In this document: positions 37,924 to 48,900 of the stretch, piece by piece
How positions within the stretch are numbered: position 1 is the stretch's first letter
Layout of the letters: every line of letters starts with the position of its first letter
From: Pedobacter cryoconitis
GTDB taxonomy: Bacteria; Bacteroidota; Bacteroidia; Sphingobacteriales; Sphingobacteriaceae
DNA: 64,000 nt
Direction of reading: 5' to 3'
Assembly (NCBI RefSeq): GCF_014200595.1
Contig: NZ_JACHCG010000001.1
Span: 1,178,001 to 1,242,000 of the forward strand
Made by a program: the position numbers and the translations under genes
Notes under the pieces: generated by a model
Told to the model about the DNA's origin: nothing
Seen by the model: only the letters and a program-made list of their open reading frames with translations
The model's database searches: none

Positions 37924-38256
37924 GGTGGTAACATGGTTGTTTTTGTAGTTTCTTTTAAATTAAAATTAACAAGTGTTTGTTATTTAATTGAAAATAAACT
38001 GATGTTCATTTTTCCTATAAATATGGGTTTAAACGCTGATTTTTGAATAAACTTTAATTATGTGTAATTATAATTTGTTTTTGTGATTTTTCGTTCTGAA
38101 ATTGTATTTATCGATTATCTATTATAAATATAAATAATGTAAATATATCCGCTTTTGAGGATGTATGAATGGTTTTGTTATTCATTTAGTGCATAAATAT
38201 AAATAAATGTCATATAGTTTGTCTTAAAGTAAAATTAACTAACAATTAACCTACCA
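37924..38256. other. 333-bp AT-rich upstream region of the NRPS cluster
   Basis: Very AT-rich and without a plausible ORF. It holds two direct copies of ATAAATATAAATAA (38124-38137 and 38193-38206), 69 bases apart start to start, and short dyads such as the 6-bp one in 38166-38186. The promoter of the biosynthetic operon must lie here, but no exact TAnnTTTG was found. No terminator hairpin for the preceding operon was recognised. Confidence 0.5.
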
Positions 38257-39855
38257 ATGAAAAACACTGAAGTATATCTTAAACCCAATTTAGTCATGGA
38301 GCCATTAGTCGATAAATGGTATGCATGGAGCCATCTCATATCTCCGGCAACGGCCGCGATGAATATTGTCGGGCGGCACATGACCATCATGGAATCCTAT
38401 TTAATGGCACCGGAGCTTCACGCAGAGGCTGTCCTGAATCCAAAATTGAGGGGAGGGCCCTTTATGGATATACCCGTAGAAAGAGCTGATGAAGTCAAAG
38501 CTATTTATGAAGATACCCTGTTAAAGCAACAACCTGTACTGGAATTTTCAAAAGCCGTCAATAAATTAGATAAGTTGCTGAAAACTGATGCAAAAGGTTT
38601 TGCAATGGAAGAAATGTATGCGCGCGTACCTGAAGAACTTAAAGGTTATGTAGAACTCTATTATGACCGGAACAATAATGGAGGGTTCAGGTTCTTTGAG
38701 CCACTTTTATATGAGAGTTCCTATTACAATAAAAACTCTCAAAGCCTGGCCCTGTGGATTACTGACAACGACCACAGGCCTTTCTGTCTGAGCACACCAA
38801 AGCTGAATGATAAAAATACGCTGCATTTAGACATTCCTTTTGATCATCCTGGAATTGACGAGCTGGCCAGAATGAAAAGAGTTCCTCAGACCATTGATTA
38901 TATCAAAGGGAAACTAGGTATTACTGACGATCAATCGGGACTTTTTGAAACATTTTTCACGACAGATGTTCCTCCTGTTTATGAAAAATATGCAGGGGAT
39001 AAAATCCGTATGCGCTATTTCGGCCATGCCTGTATCCTGATTGAAACAAAAGATATCAGCATATTGGTTGATCCGCTGATCAGTTATTATGGTTACGCCT
39101 CAGAGGTAGACCATTTTTCAGATGTAGATCTTCCTGATACTATTGATTATGTTTTGATCACTCATAATCATCAGGATCATATTTTATTTGAAACCTTACT
39201 GCCATTACGCCATAAAATCAAAAATATTATCGTTCCCAATACTTGCAGCGGTAAACTTCAGGACCCTGATTTAAAGCTCATGTTCAACCATATTGGCTTT
39301 GATAATGTGATCTCTATTAATGAAATGGAATCGGTAAAATTTGCGGATGCAATTATTACCGGGGTGCCATTTACCGGAGAGCACAGTGATCTGAATATAT
39401 TAACAAAGTCTTGCTATTTTGTACAGATAGGAGATTTTAAACTGGCATTTTTTGCAGATTCAAGAATAATGGAGCCAGAATTATATGCACATATCCAAAG
39501 AAAAATAGGGAATGTCGATGTTGTTTTTCTGGGAATGGAATGTGATGGCGCACCATTATCCTGGCTATATGGACAATTACTTCCTCAAAAACTACCAAGA
39601 GAGCAGGATAATAGCCGAAGACTATCGGGGTCTGACTGTAGAAAAGGGATGTCCTTAGTAGATATCTTCCACCCTAAAGAAGTTTACGTTTATGCTATGG
39701 GACAAGAACCATGGGTTGAATTTATCAGCAGTATCAAATACACTGATGAATCAAATCCTATTGTTCAATCCAACAGGTTAATAGAAGAGTGCAGAGCAAA
39801 GGGAATTGTCGCAGAACGATTATTCGGTGAAAGAGAAATACTCTATAACAAATAA
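38257..39855 (+). CDS. CmlA-type diiron beta-hydroxylase acting on NRPS-bound amino acid
   Basis: 532 residues, the same length as CmlA of chloramphenicol synthesis as I recall it. The N-terminal domain opens with MEPLVDKWYAWSHLISPATA and RHMTIMESYLMAPELHAEAV, the marks of the CmlA dimerisation/carrier-binding domain. The C-terminal metallo-beta-lactamase fold holds the metal motif THNHQDH (His303, His305, Asp307, His308), Glu375 in FTGEHSD and Asp401 in FFADSR. These sit exactly two residues below the iron ligands I remember for CmlA (305-310, 377, 403). Such enzymes hydroxylate the beta-carbon of an aminoacyl group on a carrier protein, using O2. It is the first gene of the cluster, 83 bases before synthetase A. 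Confidence 0.85.
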   Translation: MKNTEVYLKPNLVMEPLVDKWYAWSHLISPATAAMNIVGRHMTIMESYLMAPELHAEAVLNPKLRGGPFMDIPVERADEVKAIYEDTLLKQQPVLEFSKAVNKLDKLLKTDAKGFAMEEMYARVPEELKGYVELYYDRNNNGGFRFFEPLLYESSYYNKNSQSLALWITDNDHRPFCLSTPKLNDKNTLHLDIPFDHPGIDELARMKRVPQTIDYIKGKLGITDDQSGLFETFFTTDVPPVYEKYAGDKIRMRYFGHACILIETKDISILVDPLISYYGYASEVDHFSDVDLPDTIDYVLITHNHQDHILFETLLPLRHKIKNIIVPNTCSGKLQDPDLKLMFNHIGFDNVISINEMESVKFADAIITGVPFTGEHSDLNILTKSCYFVQIGDFKLAFFADSRIMEPELYAHIQRKIGNVDVVFLGMECDGAPLSWLYGQLLPQKLPREQDNSRRLSGSDCRKGMSLVDIFHPKEVYVYAMGQEPWVEFISSIKYTDESNPIVQSNRLIEECRAKGIVAERLFGEREILYNK

Positions 39856-39893
39856 CTGATTCAAATTAACAATCATCTTATAGATTTCTTACC

Positions 39894-39924
39894 GCTACTA
39901 CTATAGTCACCCTATAGTAGTAGC
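39894..39924. promoter_or_regulatory. 13-bp hairpin between the hydroxylase and synthetase A
   Basis: Perfect arms 39894-39906 and 39912-39924 with the loop TCACC. It ends 14 bases before the synthetase ATG at 39939, where a ribosome would bind, and no T run follows. It could set the ratio of the two proteins by partial termination, RNA processing or masking of the start, or be a protein site. Confidence 0.6.
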
Positions 39925-39938
39925 TAATTTAACCCTGC

Positions 39939-42900
39939 ATGAAACTCTCATTCAACACCTTTGCTATGCATCCTGCTCAGCAGGATATCTTTATTGATCA
40001 GCTGATTAATATCAACAGCCCCCACTATAATATCAATAACTATTTTAAGATTACAGGGCCACTGGACATTGATAAATTCGTCAGTGCTATCGTTTCTTCT
40101 GCTGCTGTTTTTGATGTTTTTAAAATGGCGATTGCGGCAGATGATTTTAACCCCGGTTACCAGCTGGCTGAGCAGGAACGCCAGCTTTCTGTTCAGCTCA
40201 TAGACTTCAGAAGTTACGACCATCCTGTAGAAATGATTCTCCAGTGGATAGAAGATCAGAATGACAGGCCGCTCGCATTAGAAAAATCAAGGTTACCAGT
40301 GGAGCAGTATATCCTTAAAGCAGCTGACAATGAACATTATTATTATTTTAAGTTTCATCACCTGATTTTTGATGGGTATAGCGTCAGGGTCTGGACAAAT
40401 TATATTTCCGGTAAATATAAAAGCCTGTTAAATAATGAGCAGGAAGTTCTTGTTTCACCATCTTATTTACAGGAGGTGGAAAAAGCAGCAGCAAATTATG
40501 GATCTGATGCCTATCAGGCTAGTGCTGCCTATTGGAAAGCAAAAATAAAAGCTAAGCCAGCATCTGTTTTTCAGCCAGTTTATAAAGCATTGAATGAGGC
40601 GGGGAAAGAAAGTAAATGTTATACACGCATTTTGGAAAAGCAGGAGCAAGTACAGTTAGCTCAATTGGCCATGAACAGTCAGGCGCGTTTGCAACATTTA
40701 ACTATTGCTGCAATGGTAATTTACCTGGGTAAAATGTACGGACTGGAGCACTCTCTTTTTGGAACAGCTGCCCATAAGCGAAATCAAAAAGAACAGCGGG
40801 AGATATTAGGAATGTTTTCCGGAGTTGCCCCATTTGAAGGGAATTATCAGCCAGAGGCCAGGCTAATTGATTTCATTCAGGATATTGCCCGTTCTCAAAA
40901 AGAAGACTACAAACATCTTGATTACATCGCCGGAGATCTGAGCCGGCATTTTAAACATGATCCTTTAGCAGGGCCTTTCTTTGATTTCGTGATTAACCAT
41001 ATCGTTTTTGATTTATCACTCAATTTAGGCACTAACATTCAAACGGCTCATGAAGTGAAGTTTAGCAGGCATCAGCAAACTCCGCTGGAAATTATGTGGC
41101 TGGACCACGGAGAAGATCAACCCTTACAGCTGGTCATTGGATTCCGTCATGAATACTTCCGGGAAACAGAAATCGCACAGTTTGCGGAAGCGCTATTAAC
41201 TATTCTGAAACAATTCACGCAAACTCTTCAGCTTAAAGTTGAAGAAATTCAGGTTGATGCTAAAGCTGGAATACCTGCATTTATAAAAGAGAACAGGAAT
41301 GTAGTGGTCACCACAGCGGAATTGGCAAAGCTAAAAACATTCAATGCTACAGCAGCAGCTTATCCTTTAGATAAGAACCTCATGGAGCTATTTGTTATGC
41401 GGGCAAATCAGCATCCTGATGCCATTGCAGTGATTGAGCAGGATCAGACTTTAACTTATAGCGAGCTGGATCAAAAGAGTAATCAGCTTGCACATTACTT
41501 ACGTCATGCAGGGGTGAGAGAAGAGACATTGGTGCCAATTTGTATAGACCGTTCCATAGAGATGGTGATTGGCATACTGGGTATTTTGAAAGCGGGCGGG
41601 GCTTATGTTCCAATTGATCCGGAGTATCCTCAGGAAAGAGTCAGTTTTCTGCTGACAGATACCGGGGCTACTATTGTGGTGAGCAGTAAAGCACACTACA
41701 AACTATTTGAAAATCAGGCTGGTATTCGTGTAATTTCAGTAGATGCAGACTGGGGTGAAATTGCTCAGGAATCAATTTTAACAGTTGTAAATGAGCTGCG
41801 TCCAGCCCACTTATGTTATGTGATTTATACTTCCGGGTCTACCGGACAACCTAAGGGTGTAATGGTAGAACACAGAAATGTTGTGAATTTAGTTTATGAT
41901 CGCCAGGAGCTTTTAAAGCTTAATCAGCAGGATCGGGTAGCAGCATTTACAAGTTACACTTTTGACCCTTTTGTGGAGCAGTTGTTTATGGCCTTGCTGA
42001 ATGGCGCAGGACTGGTCTTGATTTCAAAAGAAGTACAGCTGGATACGCAGGCGCTTGTTGCTGTATTGCATAAGGAACAGGTTACTTATATCCTGAATAC
42101 ACCTGGCTTTTTAAGAAATGTACCTTTTGAAAATGCCCCCCGGAGTTTAAAAACTGTGATGGTTGGAGGCGAGCGTTGCACAACTTTACTAGCACAACAA
42201 TGGACACGGCAACACCCTGAACTGCGGTTTTATGTAGCTTACGGGCCTACTGAGTGTACCGTAACTTCTACTATTTATGCATATGATCAAACTCAGCAGG
42301 AAGGAGAATACCTTCCTATAGGTAAGCCGGCACGAAATCAACAAATACATATAGTGGATACCAATGGTAATTTACTGCCTCTGGGTGAGCCGGGAGAAAT
42401 CTGTATAGGTGGCGCTGGTGTAGCCCGCGGATATCTGAACCGTGAAGAATTGACGGCGAAGCAGTTTGTACCGGATACTTTCGGGAACAAGGCCGGTGGC
42501 CGTTTATATAAAACGGGTGATATCGGAAAGTGGCTCCCGGATGGAAATATTGAATTTATTGGCCGTAAAGATGATCAGGTTAAGGTACGTGGTTACCGGA
42601 TTGAACTGGGAGAAATTGAAAATGCCATTCAGCAAAGCGGCCTGGTCAGTCAGGCTGTTGTACTGGCTGTGGAAGAATCAGGCAACAATCAGCTGGTTTG
42701 TTATGTAGTTCCTGAAGAGACTTTTGACCAGCAAGGTTTAATCTCTTACCTGGAAACTCAGTTACCAGAATATATGGTACCCCGTATTTTTGTAGAGCTG
42801 ACTGCTTTTCCATTAACTGCTCATGGTAAACTGGATAAAAAAGCATTGCCCTTAGCAGATCTTAAAAAGCAGCGGAGTAAGGGTTATGTTGCTGCGGGGA

Positions 42901-45900
42901 ATGAATTAGAGTCTGCATTGATCAGTATCTGGGAAGACCTGCTTCAGGTAAGCCCGATTGGTATTCATGATAGCTTTTTTGAGCTTGGCGGGCATTCTCT
43001 GTTAGCGATGCGGGTTAGTGGTTACATCTATAAGGAACTTGGGGTAAATGTTCCGGTAAAAAGCATATTTCAACATAAAAACATAGAGAAACTTGCGGCC
43101 TATATCACCGGACATACAACCAGTGACTCAGCTCATTCAGCTATTCCGGTGAACCAACAGCTTACAGCTGTTCCATTATCTTACGGTCAGGAAGGACTTT
43201 GGCGGATAGATCAGCTTAGTGGAAGTGTGCAGTATCATATGCCCATGTATTTCCGTTTGTCGGGAACAATACGTACCGATGCACTTGAACAGGCAATCAA
43301 TGAGGTAGTTAACCGTCACGAAATTTTAAGGACAGTCATTCATCAGGATGCTGACGGACAGCCTTTCCAGTTTGTTTTAGAAAAAGATACCTGGTCACTG
43401 GATAGAATAAGACATGTTCGTGGTGGAGAAAGCGGGCTGGATGATTTGCTAACGGAGCTTTCATCAGCAGTTATAGATCTTCGTACAGACCATATGCTGC
43501 GGGCACATCTGATCCGGATTTCTGAGCAGGAACAAATATTGGTCATTATCCTTCACCATATCGCGGCAGATGGCTGGTCAATTTCGGTACTGATCCGTGA
43601 ACTTATTTCCTGTTATCAGCTGAATACAAATGGTTTAACAGCAGCGCTTCCTGCCCTTCCACTACAATATGGAGATTATTCAATCTGGCAGCGTGCACAG
43701 GAAAAATTCTGGTCTAAAAGTGGTATCACCTATTGGAAAACGCGGCTGGAAGGTACCAGTCAGCTGGAACTGCCCACAGATTATCCCCGTCCTTTAATAC
43801 AAAGTACAAAAGGTGCAGTTGCTGTATTTACATTGAATGCAGAGTTATCGGCCGGATTGCAATTGTTAGCGCGGGAGCAGGATGCTACTTTACATATGAC
43901 CCTGTTATCAGCCTTCAAGATTTTGCTTCACCGGTATAGTGGTCAGGATGACATTTGTGTGGGAAGTGTGATTGCAGGACGGACGCGTCAGGAACTCGAA
44001 GGATTGATTGGCTTTTTTGCTAATACATTGGCTTTGAGGAGTAACCTTGGCGGAAATCCTTCTTTTGTAGATTTTCTACAGCAGGTAAAGGAAACTGCGA
44101 TGGGTGCATATGAGCACCAGGATGTCCCTTTTGAACGTGTCGTTGAGGCCGTTGGCCAGGAAAGAGATAAGAGCCGTAATCCTTTATACCAGGTGATTTT
44201 TACGGTACAGAATATTCCGGAAGTACCTGAGTTCCGTTTAGGAGAAGCAGTTCTTACGCAGCAAAAAACAGGCCGTACCACCAGTCAGTTTGATCTGAAT
44301 GTAGCCGTAGTAGAACAAGTGACAGGACTTGAAATCAGTGTCGAATATTGTACTGATTTGTTTAATGCCGGAACGATAGAACGGATGTTTGGTAATTATC
44401 AGGAATTACTTCAAGCTATTTTACACACGCCTTTACAGCAAATAGATCAGTTGCCAATTTTGCGTAAAGCCGAACAGCAAGAATTGCTTTATGACTTCAA
44501 TAATACAGCTGTTGCTTATCCTCATGAACAGACTGTGGTAGACTTGTTTAGCAGGCAGGCCATGCTGACCCCGGATGCAATTGCACTCGTTTACCAGGAT
44601 CAGTCTTTAACCTATAAAGAACTTGATGAGCAAAGTAATCAGCTCGGGCATTATCTGCGCAGTGCAGGAGTAAAAGAAGACACGCTGGTTCCGATCTGTA
44701 TTACGCGTTCTGTAGAGATGATGATTGGAATATTGGGTATTTTGAAATCTGGTGGTGCGTATGTGCCCATTGATGCAGCATATCCGAAGGAGCGTATTCA
44801 TTATATTTTGTCAGATACCCAGGCAGGTATAGTGGTCAGTAGTGAAGCGAACAAGCCGTTGCTGCTGAGCCATTCTACTGATATCCGCGTGATTTCATTA
44901 GACGGAGAACATGAAGTTATTGCAGAGGAGCCGGTATCTGCCGTGCCTGCAATACTTCGTCCTGATCATTTATGTTATGTCATGTATACTTCAGGTTCAA
45001 CCGGGCAGCCGAAAGGTGTACTTGTTACCCATAGCAACGTAACAAGCCTGATCTCTGGTGCAAATTATATTCAGCTGAGTTCCAGCGACGCCTTATTATC
45101 TGCGGGTTCTGCATCTTTTGATGCGACAACATTTGAGTATTGGAGCATGTTGCTCAATGGCGGACGCCTGGTATTCTGTCCGGCCGGCAGTTTGCTGGAT
45201 AATAGTTTGTTCAAAGCAGTATTGCAAGTGAATAAAATCACGGTGATGTGGTTTACAGCAGGCTGGTTTAATCTGCTGGTAGATGTGGATATAGATTTAT
45301 TTGAAGGTCTGTCTGTAGTTATGGTTGGAGGAGAAAAGTTATCGGCCGCGCATATCAACCGTTTCCGTGAATGTTATCCTGATAAAACTATTATCAATGG
45401 TTATGGGCCTACTGAAAATACAACTTTCTCTGTTTGTTACCCTATTCAGGAACTGGAATCCTCAGGGAATATTCCTCTTGGGCGACCGCTGAATAACCGG
45501 CAGGCTTATGTGCTGGATAATTTTGGACAGCCAGTACCTATTGGTGTAGCCGGGGAGATTTATGTAGGTGGAGCTGGTGTAGCACGCGGGTACCTAAATC
45601 AGGAAGAGCTGACCGCAGCCAGATTTATCAACGATCCTTTTGAGACAGGTAATCGTTTATATAAAACCGGTGACATTGGCAGATGGCTTGCGAATGGGAA
45701 TTTAGAGTTTATTGGCCGGATGGATGATCAGGTTAAAATCCGGGGTTACCGTATTGAATTGGGAGAGATTGAGACTGCTATTCAGCAAAGTGGTTTCGCT
45801 GAACAATGCGTGGTGCTTGCACCTGCCGATGAATCCGGACAGAAACGCCTGGTGGGTTATGTGATTGCTGGTGAACAAGGATTTGACAGAGATGCGCTTG

Positions 45901-48900
45901 TGAGTTATCTGAACACACGTTTACCGGATTACATGGTGCCGAATGTGTTCATCGCACTGGAAGCTTTTCCGCTGACTGCTAATGGTAAGCTGGATAAAAA
46001 AGGACTGCCTGATGCGAATAATACTCAACTGATCAGCACAGATACAGCCGGTTTGCTGACAGAGACCGAGCAAAAAGTAAAAGAGATCTGGGCATTATCA
46101 CTTGATATAGAAGAGCTGGGCATTCATGATGATTTCTTTAAACTTGGAGGTGATTCTATTATTGCCATTGGAGTCATCAGCCGTTTGCGTAAAGCATTTA
46201 ATGATCGTATCCGTTTATATGATTTGTATGAATCTTCAACGATCAGCCGTTTATCAGCGTTAATTGATTCCGGGCATGCAGTAGTTGCTGAAGATAAAGG
46301 GCATACAGTTCGCGATGCAGTAATTGCTGAACTGGAATCTCTGCGCTCGCGTTTGCTTCCTGATTTTGAAGATGAGTCAGAGATCGAAGATGTTTACCCG
46401 ATGAGCGATATCCAGAGCGGGATGGTTTATGCTTCTCAATTGAACCCTGAGGAAGCAATTTATCATGATCAGCTGACATTTAAAATGCCATTATCATTGA
46501 ACAGAGCTGTTTTTGAACAGGCTTTAAAATTGCTGGTGGCCAAACACTCCATTTTGCGGACCAGATTTGATCTGGATATACATGTTGGAGATGTACAGGT
46601 TGTTTATAAACAGGGAGATCCTGAATTGATATTCCGCGATATCCGTTCGGCTACTAAAAATGGTTCAGGTGCTTATTTAAATAATTACCTGGCAGAAGAA
46701 CGCGCCATTCCTTTTGTCGTTCACCAGGGTAAATTGTGGAGGATCAGTTTATTGCAGACTATGTTAGATTATATCCTGGTCTTTCAGTTTCATCATGCGA
46801 TGTTTGATGGCTGGAGCGTCGCTTCTTTTACTACAGAATTGAATAATCTGTATTTAGCTATCCTGGCCAATGGGGAACAGGTGCAAATAACTCCATTAAA
46901 AGCGAGTTATCGTGATTTTGTGATCGAGAGTATTGCTGAAAAACGCAATCAGGAAAACCGGACATTCTGGGCGGAGTCGTTAACCGACTATAAGCGATTA
47001 GACATGTTTACAGAAACGGTCGCAGATGATAATTGGGCAAAGGCTTATGATTTGAGCTACCTGCAAAGGTTAAAAGACAAGACAAAAGCAGATGGATTGA
47101 GTTTGAAAGGAGTATTTCTTGGTGCTTATCAATATATGCTGAGCAGGCTGACTGCCGAACAGGAAGTAACCCTGGGTGTGGTAACTAATGGTCGTCCGCT
47201 TACAGAAGATGGCGATAAAGTACTGGGTTGTTTTTTAAATACAATTCCTTTCCGGTTTATTGGTGGCGATATTGATGCACTAAGCTGGAAGGCTTATTTT
47301 GAACGTATTGAGCAGCAACTGACCTCATTAAAAGAACGGGACAGAATGCCTTTAATGGAAATTGCACAGCTCACAGGAGAGCAGTCATCCAACGGCAATC
47401 CATTTTTCGACACTATTTTCAATTATATTAATTTCCATGTGTATAATCATATGGATGCCGAAGAAGGATTATTTGCAAAGCAAGGACATGTTCAGCTCGA
47501 AGAGGAAGAAGAAAAGAATGCATCCGGAGGTTATGAAGCTACAAATACCTATCTCGATTGTTCAGTTAGCGTGACCGGAGATATTCTGGTCGTGAGTTAT
47601 CACCTGACAAGAACACTTAAAAGTGATAAAACACTGGCTGATATTCATGCTTATTTTGATCTTGTACTAGCAGCTTATTTGGAACATGATGAACAGCGTA
47701 TTGCTGATATGCCTGTATTGCCTGCACAGGAGCTGGAATTATTACAGGCTTTCAATTCGACAACGGCTGCTTATCCGCAAGACCAGACGCTGGTTGATTT
47801 GTTTATAACCCAGGCAGCCGGGTCTCCGGATGCAGTTGCACTGCTTACGCAGGACGGGCATTTAACTTACAAAGAACTTGATTTGCAGAGTAATCAGCTG
47901 GCACATTATCTACGTTCGGCCGGGGTTCAGGAAGATACACTGGTACCTATCTGTATAGGGCGTTCAGCAGATATGATTATTGGTATACTGGGGATTTTGA
48001 AAGCAGGAGGGGCTTATGTACCCATAGATCCGGAATATCCTCAGGAACGGATTAATTATATGCTTTCGGATACCGGAGCACGTATCGTGGTCAGTAATGC
48101 ACACTATCGGGAGTTACTGGACGAGGAAGGAATTCTGGTGATTTCGCTGGATGAGGAACTGGAATTAATTCAAAAGGAATCTTCTGTGGCGGTAAAGACT
48201 GAGCTGCGGCCGGCTAATTTATGTTATGTAATTTATACTTCAGGGTCTACCGGGCAGCCCAAAGGCGTATTGATAGAACACCAAGGTGTAGTTAACTTAA
48301 TCTGTGACCGATTGCGGGTATTCAAATTCAGTACTGGTGACCGGTTACTTTTATTCTCAAATTATACATTTGATCCTTTTGTGGAGCAGCTTTTTACGGC
48401 CCTGTTAAGTGGTGCCGGATTAGTTATCATCTCAAAAGAAGTACAATTGGATGCGAACCAGCTGATGGAAGTTGTGGCAGCCGAAAAGATTACCTATCTG
48501 GATGTAACCCCTAGTTTTTTAAATGGATTAGTTCAAAATGAGGAATTAAAAGATTTGAAGCAGGTTATTGCAGGCGGGGAACGTTGCGCTGCATCGTTAG
48601 CACAGCGCTGGACATCAAACAGTGCAGTAAACTTTTACAATGCTTACGGGCCAACTGAGTGTACAATCACTGCTACAGTTTATCCTTATGATAAGAACAG
48701 GCAGCATGGAGAATACCTGTCTATTGGTAAGCCAGTTGGAAATGTGCAAATCCACATCGTAGATAACAGGGGCAATCAGTTACCAGCAGGTGTAGCAGGA
48801 GAAATTTGTATTGCTGGTGCAGGGGTAGCCCGCGGTTATCTGAACCGGGAAGAGTTAACTGCCGCACGTTTTATCAAAAATCCTTTTGGTACTGGCCGTT

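Noticed and set aside
38257..39855. A beta-lactamase or other resistance hydrolase next to the synthetases
   Set aside because: The N-terminal CmlA-type domain, total length and ligand register point to the diiron hydroxylase family.
46380..47730. C3 (and C5 at about 53.1-54.4 kb) as epimerisation domains, because the carrier before them has LGGDS
   Set aside because: They carry the condensation motif HHAMxDGWS and are followed by an A domain; the E-domain signature and position are lacking, and no second His motif of a dual E/C domain was seen.
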